Shown: positions 27,245 through 35,812 of the stretch, in pieces
How the letters are laid out: the number at the start of each line of letters is the position of its first letter
Position numbering within the stretch: position 1 is the stretch's first letter
Origin: DATJGF01 sp035495315
GTDB taxonomy: Bacteria; Verrucomicrobiota; Verrucomicrobiia; Limisphaerales; UBA8199
DNA length: 64,000 nt
Assembly (NCBI GenBank): GCA_035495315.1
Contig: DATJGF010000177.1
Span: 29,167-93,166, forward strand
Reading direction: 5' to 3'
Made by a program: the position numbers and the translations under genes
Notes under the pieces: model-generated
What the model saw: only the letters and a program-made list of their open reading frames with translations
Told to the model about the DNA's origin: nothing
Databases searched by the model: none

Positions 27245-28420
27245 ATGAAGAGTAACACGAAGAAAGTCATTAGTTTCGGTTTTATACACGCACTTCATCG
27301 TTGGAGTGCCTGCGCCAGTGCAATCCTGTTAACGCTCGTTGCCTTATCGGCATTCGGCAAGGATGGCGACCACGGGCAAGGAAACGATAATGAAGGGGAT
27401 CGCAACCGAGGAAACAGTGACGATTACCAGGTGGTAAACCTGGTCTCCGATCAAGCGGGAGTGGCTATGCTCCAGGACACCAATTTGGTCAATGCCTGGG
27501 GTATTTCCTTTGGGGCGACCAGTCCGTTTTGGGTGAGCGCCAACGGCACCGGCAAAGCGCTCCTTTATTCTGTGACCAACGATGACCACGGGATGGTCGT
27601 GGTAACCAAGCTCGGCCTCGAAGTGACCATCCCTGGCGAGGGCAATCCCACCGGTCAGGTTTTCAATAACATCGGAGGTTTCAACGGCGATGCCTTCCTT
27701 TTCGTCAGCGAAGATGGGACCATATCTGGTTGGCGTCAGTCATTGGGGACCACCGCTGAAGTGCTGACCAATCGCAGTGGTGCTGTTTACAAGGGGGTCA
27801 CCTTGGCTCAGACGATGAATGGACCCGTCCTGTTGGCCGCCAACTTTTCCGAAGCCACGGTTGATGTTTATGACACTAATTCTGCGTTGGTGGCTCAATT
27901 CACGGATCAGAATGCACCTGCCGGTTATGCACCATTCAACGTTCAGAATCTCGACGGGCTTGTCTTCGTAACGTTTGCAAAGCAAGATGCCGATAAGAAG
28001 GACGATGTGAAGGGTCCTGGTCATGGGCTGATTGACCTGCTTAACCCGAATACCGGGTCCTTTCAGCGTCTGGTAACCGGTTCCGATGCCGGTGGAAGGT
28101 TGGATGCGATTAACTCCCCCTGGGGTCTGGTGATTGCGCCCTCAAGCTTCGGCCGTCACGCCGACCAGTTACTCGTCGGAAATTTTGGCAGTGGGACCAT
28201 TATGAGCTTCGATGATCGTGGCAAGTTTCGTGGTCTGCTTGAGGGAGTTGACGAGCAGCCTTTGGTGATCGAGGGGCTCTGGGCCTTGAGGGTTGGCAAC
28301 GGAGGCCGAGGCGGAAATCCGGATACACTGTATTTCAGTGCTGGGCCTGATGATGAAAGCCATGGCCTTTTTGGCAGCATCAGCCTCGTGCCCGAGAAAC
28401 ATCATAGACATCACGACTGA
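27245..28420 (+). CDS. Secreted TIGR03118-family protein
   Basis: A 391-residue exported protein. After a signal peptide (SAILLTLVALSAFG) comes a short charged, Gly/Asp/Asn-rich linker (residues about 40-58), then a propeller-like body. Recognisable family stretches are LVNAWGISFGATSPFWVSANG near residue 79, GYAPFNVQNLDGLVFVTFAKQ and SPWGLVIAPSSFGRHADQLLVGNFGSG. These match the TIGR03118 family, a group of secreted beta-propeller proteins of unknown function in soil bacteria. The gene stands alone. No enzyme activity can be assigned. Confidence 0.8.
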   Translation: MKSNTKKVISFGFIHALHRWSACASAILLTLVALSAFGKDGDHGQGNDNEGDRNRGNSDDYQVVNLVSDQAGVAMLQDTNLVNAWGISFGATSPFWVSANGTGKALLYSVTNDDHGMVVVTKLGLEVTIPGEGNPTGQVFNNIGGFNGDAFLFVSEDGTISGWRQSLGTTAEVLTNRSGAVYKGVTLAQTMNGPVLLAANFSEATVDVYDTNSALVAQFTDQNAPAGYAPFNVQNLDGLVFVTFAKQDADKKDDVKGPGHGLIDLLNPNTGSFQRLVTGSDAGGRLDAINSPWGLVIAPSSFGRHADQLLVGNFGSGTIMSFDDRGKFRGLLEGVDEQPLVIEGLWALRVGNGGRGGNPDTLYFSAGPDDESHGLFGSISLVPEKHHRHHD

Positions 28421-28476
28421 TCAGATTTTCCGAGTGAGGCCGGATTTGGCCGGCCAATCGGCGTGAGCAGGCGAAA

Positions 28477-28503
28477 GCGCGGAAGTCGGTTTGACTTCCG
28501 CGC
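28477..28503. terminator. Stable hairpin after the TIGR03118-like gene
   Basis: A perfect 11-bp stem with a five-base loop, about 57 bases past the stop codon. It lacks a T-run on the plus side and has only three T's on the minus side, so it may be a terminator of the upstream gene without a tract or an mRNA-stabilising stem. Confidence 0.45.
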
Positions 28504-28622
28504 GATCATGTACGCAATGGGCGGGTCGATACCTGATTTCGGTGGTCTGCGGCGTGGTTGCGCGACGAGTTATGCTGGACTAACAGGGACGATTGGGGGC
28601 AGATTGCATTAAGGTCCGGCAA

Positions 28623-29813
28623 ATGCGAATCCTTCTTTTCAGCGGCAAGGGCGGAGTGGGTAAGACGAGCCTGTCAGCAGCGACCGGGGCCCGCCTGGCT
28701 GAGCTTGGGTATCGTACTCTCGTCATGAGTGTGGACCCAGCGCATTCACTCGCCGACGCTTTTGACCTTGAAACCGGTCTGTTTGATTCCAATACAGCCG
28801 AGCCGTTCAAGATCGCCGAAAAGCTCTGGATCCACGAAGTCAATATCCAACACGAGATCAAACGGAACTGGCACCGGATTTGGTCCTACATCAGCTCGCT
28901 CTTTCGAACCTCTGGGTTGAATGAAGTGGAAGCCGAAGAAATGGCGATTTTCCCCGGCATGGAGGAGCTCAGCGCCTTGCTCTACGTAAATGAATGGCAC
29001 AAGGAAAAGCGCTACGACGTTATTGTGCTCGATTGCGCGCCCACCGGCGAGAGCCTGCGATTTGTCTCAATGCCGACCACCATGAAATGGTACATGCAGC
29101 ACGTCTTTCCCATCCAACGAGGCGTATTGCGTGCCGTGCGACCCATCGCCAATCGCCTCGCTCCGTTTGAATTACCGCCGGACAGCTATTTCGCCAGCGT
29201 CAAGGAGTTGTTCGACCGCATTGAAGGCATCGATGAGTTGCTGGAAAATCCTAAGACCACAAGTGTCCGGCTCGTCACCAACCCGGAGAAGATGGTGGTC
29301 CGAGAAACACAACGGGCCTTTGTTTACTTCTCGCTCCACGGCCTCACGGTGGACCAGGTTCTGGTCAACCGTGTTCTCCCGGAGCAGATCGAGGACGAAT
29401 TCTTCCGAGAGTGGCGGCGCAGCCAAAAAACGTTTCTTAAGGAGGTGGAGGCCTACTTCGCTCCCGTGCCGATGCGTTGCATCCCGCTGTTCCGCCACGA
29501 AGTGCTGGGCTTACCGCGGATTCGTGAACTGGCTAATATCATGTTTGCCAAAGCAGAGGACCCGGCCGAAGTGACCCGCACCGAGCGCCCGTATTCGTTC
29601 GTAAAAGCCAATGGCCGGTACGAGGTCAGATTGCGGGCACCTTTTGCCGCGAAAAGCGAAGTCGGCCTCTTTAAAAAAGGCGAGGAGCTTGTCGTTGAAG
29701 TGGGTAACATGCGCCGTCATATTGGGCTGCCAAGCTCAATGGCTGGCTTGGCGCCGGTCCGCGCTCGCTTGGAAGAGGGCCTGTTAATAGTCGAACTTAC
29801 GGAGACCAAATGA
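28623..29813 (+). CDS. ArsA/Get3-family ATPase with C-terminal HSP20-like domain
   Basis: About 396 residues. It has the deviant Walker A FSGKGGVGKTS at residues 6-16, the switch I segment VDPAHSLADAF, and switch II VIVLDCAPTGESLRF, as in ArsA/Get3 ATPases that bind substrates in response to ATP state. Only one ATPase domain is present. The last 80 residues (from RPYSFVKANGRYEVRLRAPF) form a small-heat-shock-like beta domain, known as ArsA_HSP20. ATG 28623 puts the P-loop at the usual place; the frame runs back to 28593. No arsenite pump or arsR gene is near, so an arsenic role is unlikely. A 77-codon gene overlaps its end by four bases (ATGA). The client is unknown. Confidence 0.9.
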   Translation: MRILLFSGKGGVGKTSLSAATGARLAELGYRTLVMSVDPAHSLADAFDLETGLFDSNTAEPFKIAEKLWIHEVNIQHEIKRNWHRIWSYISSLFRTSGLNEVEAEEMAIFPGMEELSALLYVNEWHKEKRYDVIVLDCAPTGESLRFVSMPTTMKWYMQHVFPIQRGVLRAVRPIANRLAPFELPPDSYFASVKELFDRIEGIDELLENPKTTSVRLVTNPEKMVVRETQRAFVYFSLHGLTVDQVLVNRVLPEQIEDEFFREWRRSQKTFLKEVEAYFAPVPMRCIPLFRHEVLGLPRIRELANIMFAKAEDPAEVTRTERPYSFVKANGRYEVRLRAPFAAKSEVGLFKKGEELVVEVGNMRRHIGLPSSMAGLAPVRARLEEGLLIVELTETK

Positions 29814-30043
29814 ATAAACGAGCAACTAAATCAGCGAAACCCCAAGCTGGAGCCTGTATATGTCAAGGGCTGGGGCCCGGCTTGAGCGATCTCTTGCGCC
29901 GCTTGGGCCCACCCGAGCAGGCACGACGCCATTTCGAAGCTGCCCGCTTGGAATGGCTCAAAGGCTTACGGGCACTTCTGGATGCGCGCATCGAGCAGTG
30001 CGCGAGCCGCCAGGATAAAGGTGCTAAAATCCCCGTCGAATAG
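29810..30043 (+). CDS. Small protein of unknown function coupled to the ArsA-like ATPase
   Basis: A 77-residue protein I do not recognise. Its start ATG overlaps the TGA of the ATPase gene (ATGA), so the two are probably translated together. The N-terminal quarter is basic with a CIC pair; the middle (FEAARLEWLKGLRALLDARIEQ) is a strongly predicted amphipathic helix with Leu/Ala heptad spacing, as in a coiled coil or docking helix. No signal or membrane segment is seen. Its position suggests a partner or client adaptor of the ATPase (inference). The methyltransferase gene starts 45 bases later. Confidence 0.65.
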   Translation: MNKRATKSAKPQAGACICQGLGPGLSDLLRRLGPPEQARRHFEAARLEWLKGLRALLDARIEQCASRQDKGAKIPVE

Positions 30044-30088
30044 CGTCGTGGGCACCTGAAACTACCTCTCGCTCGCATATCCGATTTA

Positions 30089-31243
30089 ATGCAATTGTTT
30101 TTTTGCGGCGAGGATGCCGAAGCCCAGCTGCAGTCAGAACTCAAGGAGACGTTTGGAGAAACTCAGGTCCAAAGGGTGGGACCATTACTTTTCCGAACCG
30201 ACTTCTCCATTCCAGTAAACGCTCGACTACCGTATCTGCCCTTTGCCCGCCAGTGGTTGCCGAATGCCGAAGCCTTGCGCGCGAATTCCATTCGAGAGTG
30301 GGCCGATGCATTATTCTCAGCGACAGTAGGTCGACTGGTCAATGACCGTCCTTGGCGCTTGCACCTTGCGGCCCACTACGGGGCGCAGGTGGTCCACAGA
30401 ATCGGCGCACGCACATGGCACACCACCCGGCGATTGAAGCACCGCGCATCATCCCAAGCAGGCTTTCCCACTGGTATCGCAGCCGCCAGGGCTCACACAG
30501 TAAATCCCGAAGCAGGTCGCCACCGATGCCGTTTGATTCGGGAATCTGTCCTCGAGTTGCTCCACGATCGACGTCGATCTCTGAGGCGGAATCTTCAAGA
30601 GGAAACAACCATTTTCACAGCGAATGATTCTTTGGTTCAGTTATGGCTAACGGGTCCTGGGACCGGCTTTTTTTCGATTGCCTGTGCACCGTTGCCCTTT
30701 GAGCAACGCCATTTGCTTTCCCCTTTTCCCAAAGGCGAAGCCCTGGTCGCTACCGATAAAGCTGCCCCCAGCAGAGCCTTCGCGAAATTAATCGAGGCCG
30801 AGCTTCGTTCGGGCACCGCTATTCGAGCGGGGGAGACCTGCGTCGACTTGGGCGCGGCTCCCGGAAGTTGGACCTATGTCGCGATCAAGCGAGGCGCGAG
30901 CGTTCATGCGGTGGATCGCTCACCTTTGCGCCCCGATTTGATGGTGACCCCGAATGTAAAATTCGACCCCAGCGACGCGTTCCGTTTCAAGCCCCAAAGA
31001 CCTGTGGATTGGCTGCTTTGCGACGTAATCGCCACGGCGGAGCGGACCGCTGAATTGTTGCTGAATTGGTTGCGTCAGCGCTGGTGCCGCCGATTTGTTG
31101 TGACGTTGAAAATGCAACAAACCACAACCAGGGGCGTATTGCCACTGCTCAAACGCGAGTTGCCGCACCTAACCAGCGCGTTTTATCTGCAGCACCTCAA
31201 TGCGAATAAGAATGAAGTCTGCGCGTTTGGGACAACCGATTAG
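30089..31243 (+). CDS. RlmM-like SAM-dependent RNA methyltransferase (FtsJ-type fold)
   Basis: A 384-residue protein. The C-terminal half has a Rossmann-type SAM site (TCVDLGAAPGSWTYVAIKRGA near residue 250, then VHAVDRSPLRPDLM) and the DWLLCDVIAT and FVVTLKMQQ segments that match the K-D-K-E layout of FtsJ/RlmM 2'-O-methyltransferases. The N-terminal half (about 1-170) would be the RNA-binding THUMP-like part, but it is poorly conserved. RlmM modifies C2498 of 23S rRNA; equivalence here is probable but not proven. It lies 45 bases after the small ArsA-linked gene and may share its transcript. It converges on the DNA methyltransferase gene with 42 bases between. Confidence 0.78.
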   Translation: MQLFFCGEDAEAQLQSELKETFGETQVQRVGPLLFRTDFSIPVNARLPYLPFARQWLPNAEALRANSIREWADALFSATVGRLVNDRPWRLHLAAHYGAQVVHRIGARTWHTTRRLKHRASSQAGFPTGIAAARAHTVNPEAGRHRCRLIRESVLELLHDRRRSLRRNLQEETTIFTANDSLVQLWLTGPGTGFFSIACAPLPFEQRHLLSPFPKGEALVATDKAAPSRAFAKLIEAELRSGTAIRAGETCVDLGAAPGSWTYVAIKRGASVHAVDRSPLRPDLMVTPNVKFDPSDAFRFKPQRPVDWLLCDVIATAERTAELLLNWLRQRWCRRFVVTLKMQQTTTRGVLPLLKRELPHLTSAFYLQHLNANKNEVCAFGTTD

Positions 31244-31285
31244 AATTCGAAATCTGGAATGACCGAACCTCTCCGTCAGGCGAGC

Positions 31286-32629
31286 TCAGGTCTGGTGGCT
31301 ATCCTGAAAGTAATCCTCCCTTTTGCGGAAAACTACGATACGATTTGTGTTGGTCCCTTTAGCCATGTTGTCGATTCCCCAACAGTTTGCCGTTTTTGTG
31401 AACTTTTGATCATTAATCAAAACCAGCAGCGGTTGGAGACCCGCACTCGCCCCGCAGGGCAAGACTGTTTCTTCCAGCCGGGTGGTCCCTCCGTGCACCT
31501 CTCCGACTTCGAAGGCGACATGGCCGCCTGGGCGCAAAACGCGATAGAGCTCACGGAAAACCTCTGCCATGGCTTGTTGCCAATCGGAGAGCTTGATGGG
31601 CAGGGTCAGGCTCACTGATTTGGCGTCGATGCCAAGAAACCAACAGCGCAACCAATTGTCCGTCGCATACTGAACCACGTTCAGAAAGGGAGGCGAGGTG
31701 ACGACTAGATCGACAGAATTGGAGGCAATCTGCGGTGTGGAACTTGCCGAGCCGTTTAACAAAATTGCCTTGGGTGAGACCCGCCCGAGTACTTCTCGCG
31801 TGCCGCCCGTCAGGTCAGCCAGCAGTTGTCTTGTTTTCCTGAGTATAATCGCCGAGACGTCCCGCCACGGTGGTGTTTGGCTTCGCCGCTCATTAATTTT
31901 GCGCTGAGATTTGGCGGACACGGCCTGGTTGGGTGGTAAGGTATAAACGGAAAAGAAGCCTTTCGAGTGGCCTGTCAGACGGTTCAGCGCCACCAGGGCG
32001 ATCCACTCATCAATTGAATCCAGGTTTCCAGAGGCGCGCCTCTCTTGCAGGTACCTCTTGAGGGATGAAATCCCGCGCAACGTCTCAACATGATAAAAGG
32101 CGAGCAGGTCGTCAGGTGTATCGGCCGGAGTATCCAGTCGAATTTCTGCCAACCGAGCCGCGACCGCGCTCAAGGTTGGGGGGGCAAGCCGGGGACGGGT
32201 CATTACGGTGCTCAGGGGGTTGGCGTCATTGCCTATTGGTATTCGGCCCAGCAAAGCGGCTTCGAGAGGAGTCGTGCCTCGTCCCATGAAAGGGTCGTAT
32301 ACCTTATCTCCTGGCACCGTCAGCCGCTCAATGAAGAACCGCGGCAACTGCGGCTTGAAACAGGCGCGGTATGAGACCTCGTGCAGAGAACTAGCCTGGC
32401 GTTGCTTAGCAGTCCAGTATTCATTGATATAGGTTGGAACATGGGCTTGGCGGCCTTCGGCATCGGTAAACTCGGTCGACTTTATCTGAGTTGCTTTGCC
32501 GAATTCGCAAAAAGAGGCGAGCTCGTCCATCAGCGCAAGTCGGGCTTTCGGTTCGGGTGTTGGAGCCGCCTGAAAGGGAAGGTCCAGGTTATGTTCCAAA
32601 CCCAAATCCCGAGTTCGCGGCCTAGGCAT
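31286..32629 (-). CDS. Orphan site-specific DNA methyltransferase (N4/N6 amino type)
   Basis: A 447-residue DNA methylase. The SAM motif DPFMGRGTTPLEAALLGR lies at about residue 115, and the catalytic motif TSPPF at about 336. TSPPF is typical of amino-methyltransferases, most often N4-cytosine. The order SAM motif, then about 200 residues, then catalytic motif differs from the common beta class, where the catalytic motif comes first; the spacer may hold the target-recognition region. FRELYRVLRPGGHVAFEVGE and NRIVVFRK are further family marks. No restriction endonuclease gene is next to it, so it is an orphan, possibly with a regulatory or protective role. Recognition sequence unknown. Confidence 0.85.
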   Translation of the reverse strand: MPRPRTRDLGLEHNLDLPFQAAPTPEPKARLALMDELASFCEFGKATQIKSTEFTDAEGRQAHVPTYINEYWTAKQRQASSLHEVSYRACFKPQLPRFFIERLTVPGDKVYDPFMGRGTTPLEAALLGRIPIGNDANPLSTVMTRPRLAPPTLSAVAARLAEIRLDTPADTPDDLLAFYHVETLRGISSLKRYLQERRASGNLDSIDEWIALVALNRLTGHSKGFFSVYTLPPNQAVSAKSQRKINERRSQTPPWRDVSAIILRKTRQLLADLTGGTREVLGRVSPKAILLNGSASSTPQIASNSVDLVVTSPPFLNVVQYATDNWLRCWFLGIDAKSVSLTLPIKLSDWQQAMAEVFRELYRVLRPGGHVAFEVGEVHGGTTRLEETVLPCGASAGLQPLLVLINDQKFTKTANCWGIDNMAKGTNTNRIVVFRKREDYFQDSHQT

Positions 32630-32814
32630 GAGGTCTGGAGCAAAGCATGGATTGAGGAGAGTCGCAATGCTTCATAGCCGCCTTTTTACCGGAAAATAAT
32701 GCAAAACATCGCTTGCCACGGAGCCAAGCTGAGACTAGGCTATCCGCTCATTTTGTGTAATCCTTTTAGGGTAACCGTTCGGATTTAACACCGCAGGCAA
32801 ACAATCTACAATTT

Positions 32815-33075
32815 ATGGCAGTTAAAATTCGCATGAAGCGGGTCGGGGCAAAAAATGCTCCGGTTTTCCGCATTGTGGTAGCTGATAGCCGAAGTCCCCG
32901 TGATGGCAAGTTCATTGAAGAACTTGGGACATATCAACCCCTGAAAAAAGGTAATAATTTCACCATGGATCTGGAGCGGGCCAAGTATTGGCTCAGCAAA
33001 GGAGCCCAGCCAAGCGACACCGTCGCCAGCTTTATCAAAAAGGCCAACAAGGCCGCCGCTGCAGCCCCCGCCTGA
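32815..33075 (+). CDS. rpsP: 30S ribosomal protein S16
   Basis: An 86-residue S16: VKIRMKRVGAKNAPVFRIVV and SRSPRDGKFIEELGTYQPL are the family signatures. S16 binds 16S rRNA and helps assemble the 30S body. First gene of the rpsP-khpA-trmD-rplS cluster, with only 13 bases before the next gene. The Ala-rich tail after residue 75 is a common variable end. Confidence 0.98.
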   Translation: MAVKIRMKRVGAKNAPVFRIVVADSRSPRDGKFIEELGTYQPLKKGNNFTMDLERAKYWLSKGAQPSDTVASFIKKANKAAAAAPA

Positions 33076-33088
33076 TTCCAATAATTTC

Positions 33089-33334
33089 ATGCAAGCGTTT
33101 CTCGAATACGTCGTTAAAGGCCTGGTGCAACATCCCGATGATGTCACCATTACGCCTGTCGAACGTGAGGGAACTACCGTGTACGAATTGCGCTTGCATC
33201 CACAGGACGTTGGCAAGGTAATCGGTCGACAAGGCATGACCATCAACGCCATTCGTTCCCTGTTATTAGCCGGCAGCGCCAGAAAAGGGTTGCGCTGCAC
33301 CCTCGAAATTGTCGAGGAAACCGCGGGAGCCTAG
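33089..33334 (+). CDS. khpA: KH-domain RNA-binding protein KhpA
   Basis: An 81-residue single KH-domain protein. The nucleic-acid-binding loop is GKVIGRQGMTINAIR, close to the canonical GxxG loop, and FLEYVVKGLVQHPDDVTI is the typical start. In other bacteria KhpA binds RNA, with KhpB, and affects cell division and translation. It sits between rpsP and trmD, the usual place. In many genomes rimM follows; here trmD starts 65 bases later and no rimM is present. Confidence 0.95.
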   Translation: MQAFLEYVVKGLVQHPDDVTITPVEREGTTVYELRLHPQDVGKVIGRQGMTINAIRSLLLAGSARKGLRCTLEIVEETAGA

Positions 33335-33399
33335 CTGCCGTTGGAGACTTCGGGCATTGTCGTAATTACCAGCGCATAACTTGCAGCCGGAAACCGCCA

Positions 33400-34065
33400 A
33401 TGAAAATCGACGTGCTCACCCTGTTTCCCGCGATGTTTGCGGGGCCGCTCGACGAGAGTATCGTTAAGCGCGCGCGGCAGGCGGGTTTGTTGGATTTGCG
33501 CATACACAATTTGCGCGAGTATGCGCATGACCGGCACAAAACGGTCGACGACCGGCCGTTTGGCGGCGGACCGGGCATGCTGCTCAAACCGGAACCGATC
33601 TTTGAAGCTGTTGAATCGCTCGCACGTGAGCAGACCCGGGTTATTCTGCTTTCACCGGCCGGGCGCGTCTTCAACCAGGCAATTGCTCGTGAGTTAGCGT
33701 TGATCGATGAGTTGCTGCTGGTTTCGGGGCATTATGAAGGTTTCGATGAGCGTATTCGCGAACAGTTGGCGGACGACGAACTATCGATGGGCGATTTTGT
33801 GCTGACTAATGGGGCTTTGCCGGCGATGGTAATCATCGATGCGGTGACCCGTCTCCTGCCCGGAGCTCTAGGTGACGAGGAAAGCGCGCACGAAGAATCA
33901 TTCAGCCATGGGTTGCTGGAATATCCGCAATATACACGGCCGGCGGAGTTTCGTGGGATGAAGGTGCCCGAAGTGCTGCTTTCGGGACACCATGCTGAGA
34001 TCGCCAAGTGGCGAACAGAACAGTCGAGACGGCGCACGGCAGAACGCCGCCCGGATTTACTATAA
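33400..34065 (+). CDS. trmD: tRNA (guanine-N1)-methyltransferase
   Basis: A 221-residue TrmD, which methylates G37 next to the anticodon. MKIDVLTLFPAMF at the start, the VDDRPFGGGPGMLLKPEPI segment, and the trefoil-knot SAM site LLLVSGHYEGFDERI and DEELSMGDFVLTNGALPAM-like block (here DDELSMGDFVLTNG) are all seen. It belongs to the rpsP-rplS operon, where it is usually paired with rimM. Confidence 0.98.
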   Translation: MKIDVLTLFPAMFAGPLDESIVKRARQAGLLDLRIHNLREYAHDRHKTVDDRPFGGGPGMLLKPEPIFEAVESLAREQTRVILLSPAGRVFNQAIARELALIDELLLVSGHYEGFDERIREQLADDELSMGDFVLTNGALPAMVIIDAVTRLLPGALGDEESAHEESFSHGLLEYPQYTRPAEFRGMKVPEVLLSGHHAEIAKWRTEQSRRRTAERRPDLL

Positions 34066-34075
34066 AGAAGAATTT

Positions 34076-34480
34076 ATGAACCAGGCATTACTTGACAAAA
34101 TTGAAGCGGAGCAGTTTCGCAAAGATGCTGCGCAATTCGCAGTTGGCGACTCAGTTCGCGTGCACACCAAAGTCGTTGAGGGCGACAAAGAACGTATCCA
34201 GATTTTCTCGGGAGTCGTTATCGGTCGCCGCGGCCATGGTCTAAATGAGATGTTCACCGTCCGCCGCATCAGCTATGGCGAAGGCGTTGAGCGAGTGTTT
34301 CCGATGCACTCACCTCGCGTTGAGAAGGTTGAAGTCGAGCGCAAGGGGCGCACGCGCCGCGCCAAATTGACCTATTTAAGGAAGCGCTTGGGTAAAGGCG
34401 CAACACTGGTGAAGGAGCGGGAAGCCAAGGCTGCTGCCGAACCTGCCGCCGCACCCGCCGTGGTTCAAGAGCCCGCTTGA
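34076..34480 (+). CDS. rplS: 50S ribosomal protein L19
   Basis: A 134-residue L19 with FAVGDSVRVHTKVVEGDKERIQ, FSGVVIGRRGHGLNEMFTVRR and GEGVERVFPMHSPRVEKVEV. ATG 34076 follows trmD after 10 bases. The last 30 residues are Ala/Pro-rich and go beyond the usual end of the family. The 3' end overlaps the end of hisS on the other strand by 16 bases. Confidence 0.98.
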   Translation: MNQALLDKIEAEQFRKDAAQFAVGDSVRVHTKVVEGDKERIQIFSGVVIGRRGHGLNEMFTVRRISYGEGVERVFPMHSPRVEKVEVERKGRTRRAKLTYLRKRLGKGATLVKEREAKAAAEPAAAPAVVQEPA

Positions 34481-35727
34481 CGCAATAACCCCGCGGCTTC
34501 AGCAGGCGCGGTTGTCTTTTCCTCTCGCGTTTTGAGGCTACGGACTCTAGCCATCAATTGGCCGCTGTTATTGCGTTCAAGCTTAATCGTTTGTCGAGCC
34601 CCTGTTTCCTGCGCACGTTTAAACTGCTTGTCCGGCTTCGCGGCGGTTAAGGAGTAGTCGACTGCCAGGCCTGCACCGCGGAGGTCCTGGATCAGCTTCA
34701 GGGTATCTGGTCGCAGTGTCTCATCTTCAATCAAGCAGAAGGCATCCAACCCCAGCTCAAACTTCGGCAGCCGGCCGCGTGCTTTGAGCAACTCCAGCAA
34801 AACGACGTCACCCATTCCGAACCCGAGCGCGGGCAGGTCGACCTTTCCCCCGCTGATCAGCTTTACCAGGTTATTATAACGGCCGCCGCCGGCGATCGCC
34901 CGAAATTCGCCTTTCCGATCGAAGGCTTCAAACACAATTCCTGTGTAATAGGCCAGGCCCCGAATCACGCCGTAATCAATCTTAACAAAATTAGAGAGTC
35001 CACGCGCACCGAGGTTATCCAGGATCGATCGTAGCTCAATTGTGGGGGGGCCTTCCGCAATCAGGGCTCTTACTTCTGTTAAGGAAAAGCCCAGGCTAGT
35101 GAGTTTTTGCTCAGCGACCGCCGGATCTTCGCGCTCGAGCTTGTCGACCACTTGATAAAACTCATATTCCCGGGCCGGATCCCCTTTTTTCTGGAGGAAG
35201 AAATCATGCCAGGCATTTCGACTGCTAAGGCGGATTACAAAGTCCACCTCTGTTAATCCAAACGCCTTTAACGTGTCAATTAACAGCGCAATCAGTTCCG
35301 CATCGGCCGCCGGATCGCTTTCCCCGATAATATCGGCGTTTAGTTGAAAATGTTCACGCAATCGGCCTTTCTGCTGCCGTTCGTAGCGAAACAACTGCGG
35401 GAGCGTAAACCACTTTATCGGTTTCTTATAGCTACGCTCATGTGCGGCGACCATGCGAGCCAGGCTGGGGGTCATTTCCGGTCGTAACGCAATCTCCCTT
35501 TCACCTTTGTCTTTGAAATTATAAAGCTGTCCGATGATTTCATCGCCGCTCTTCAGGGTAAACAGTTCCAGCGGCTCCAAGGGTGGCCCATCATACTCGC
35601 GAAAACCGTACCGCCGGGCTACTGAACGCCAGGTATCGAAAATATATTGGCGGGCATCGCAGCTCCAGACGTTGGGCTGGGGGAGAGGTTCAGGATAAAA
35701 GTCACGGAACCCGGGCAAACGTTCCAT
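34465..35727 (-). CDS. hisS: Histidine--tRNA ligase
   Basis: A 420-residue class II synthetase. MERLPGFRDFYPE is the usual beginning, motif 2 reads RYERQQKGRLREHFQLNADIIGE, and the histidine A motif is GLAYYTGIVFEAF. The C-terminal anticodon domain follows from about residue 320 (GRLPKFELGLDAFCLIEDE). It charges tRNA-His. Its final 16 bases overlap the end of rplS on the opposite strand, tail to tail, so the two transcripts can pair at their 3' ends. Confidence 0.97.
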   Translation of the reverse strand: MERLPGFRDFYPEPLPQPNVWSCDARQYIFDTWRSVARRYGFREYDGPPLEPLELFTLKSGDEIIGQLYNFKDKGEREIALRPEMTPSLARMVAAHERSYKKPIKWFTLPQLFRYERQQKGRLREHFQLNADIIGESDPAADAELIALLIDTLKAFGLTEVDFVIRLSSRNAWHDFFLQKKGDPAREYEFYQVVDKLEREDPAVAEQKLTSLGFSLTEVRALIAEGPPTIELRSILDNLGARGLSNFVKIDYGVIRGLAYYTGIVFEAFDRKGEFRAIAGGGRYNNLVKLISGGKVDLPALGFGMGDVVLLELLKARGRLPKFELGLDAFCLIEDETLRPDTLKLIQDLRGAGLAVDYSLTAAKPDKQFKRAQETGARQTIKLERNNSGQLMARVRSLKTREEKTTAPAEAAGLLRQAGS

Positions 35728-35812
35728 AAGAATTAGCCCAGAAGGTAGAAAGCTCGCGGGCGGAGCAAAAGCAAAAACGGCTCAGCCGAAAATGGAGGCG
35801 GTTGGGATAGCG

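Noticed and set aside
28593..28622. Ten-codon upstream extension of the ArsA-like gene
   Set aside because: ATG 28623 puts the P-loop at the family position; the extension shows no conserved residues.
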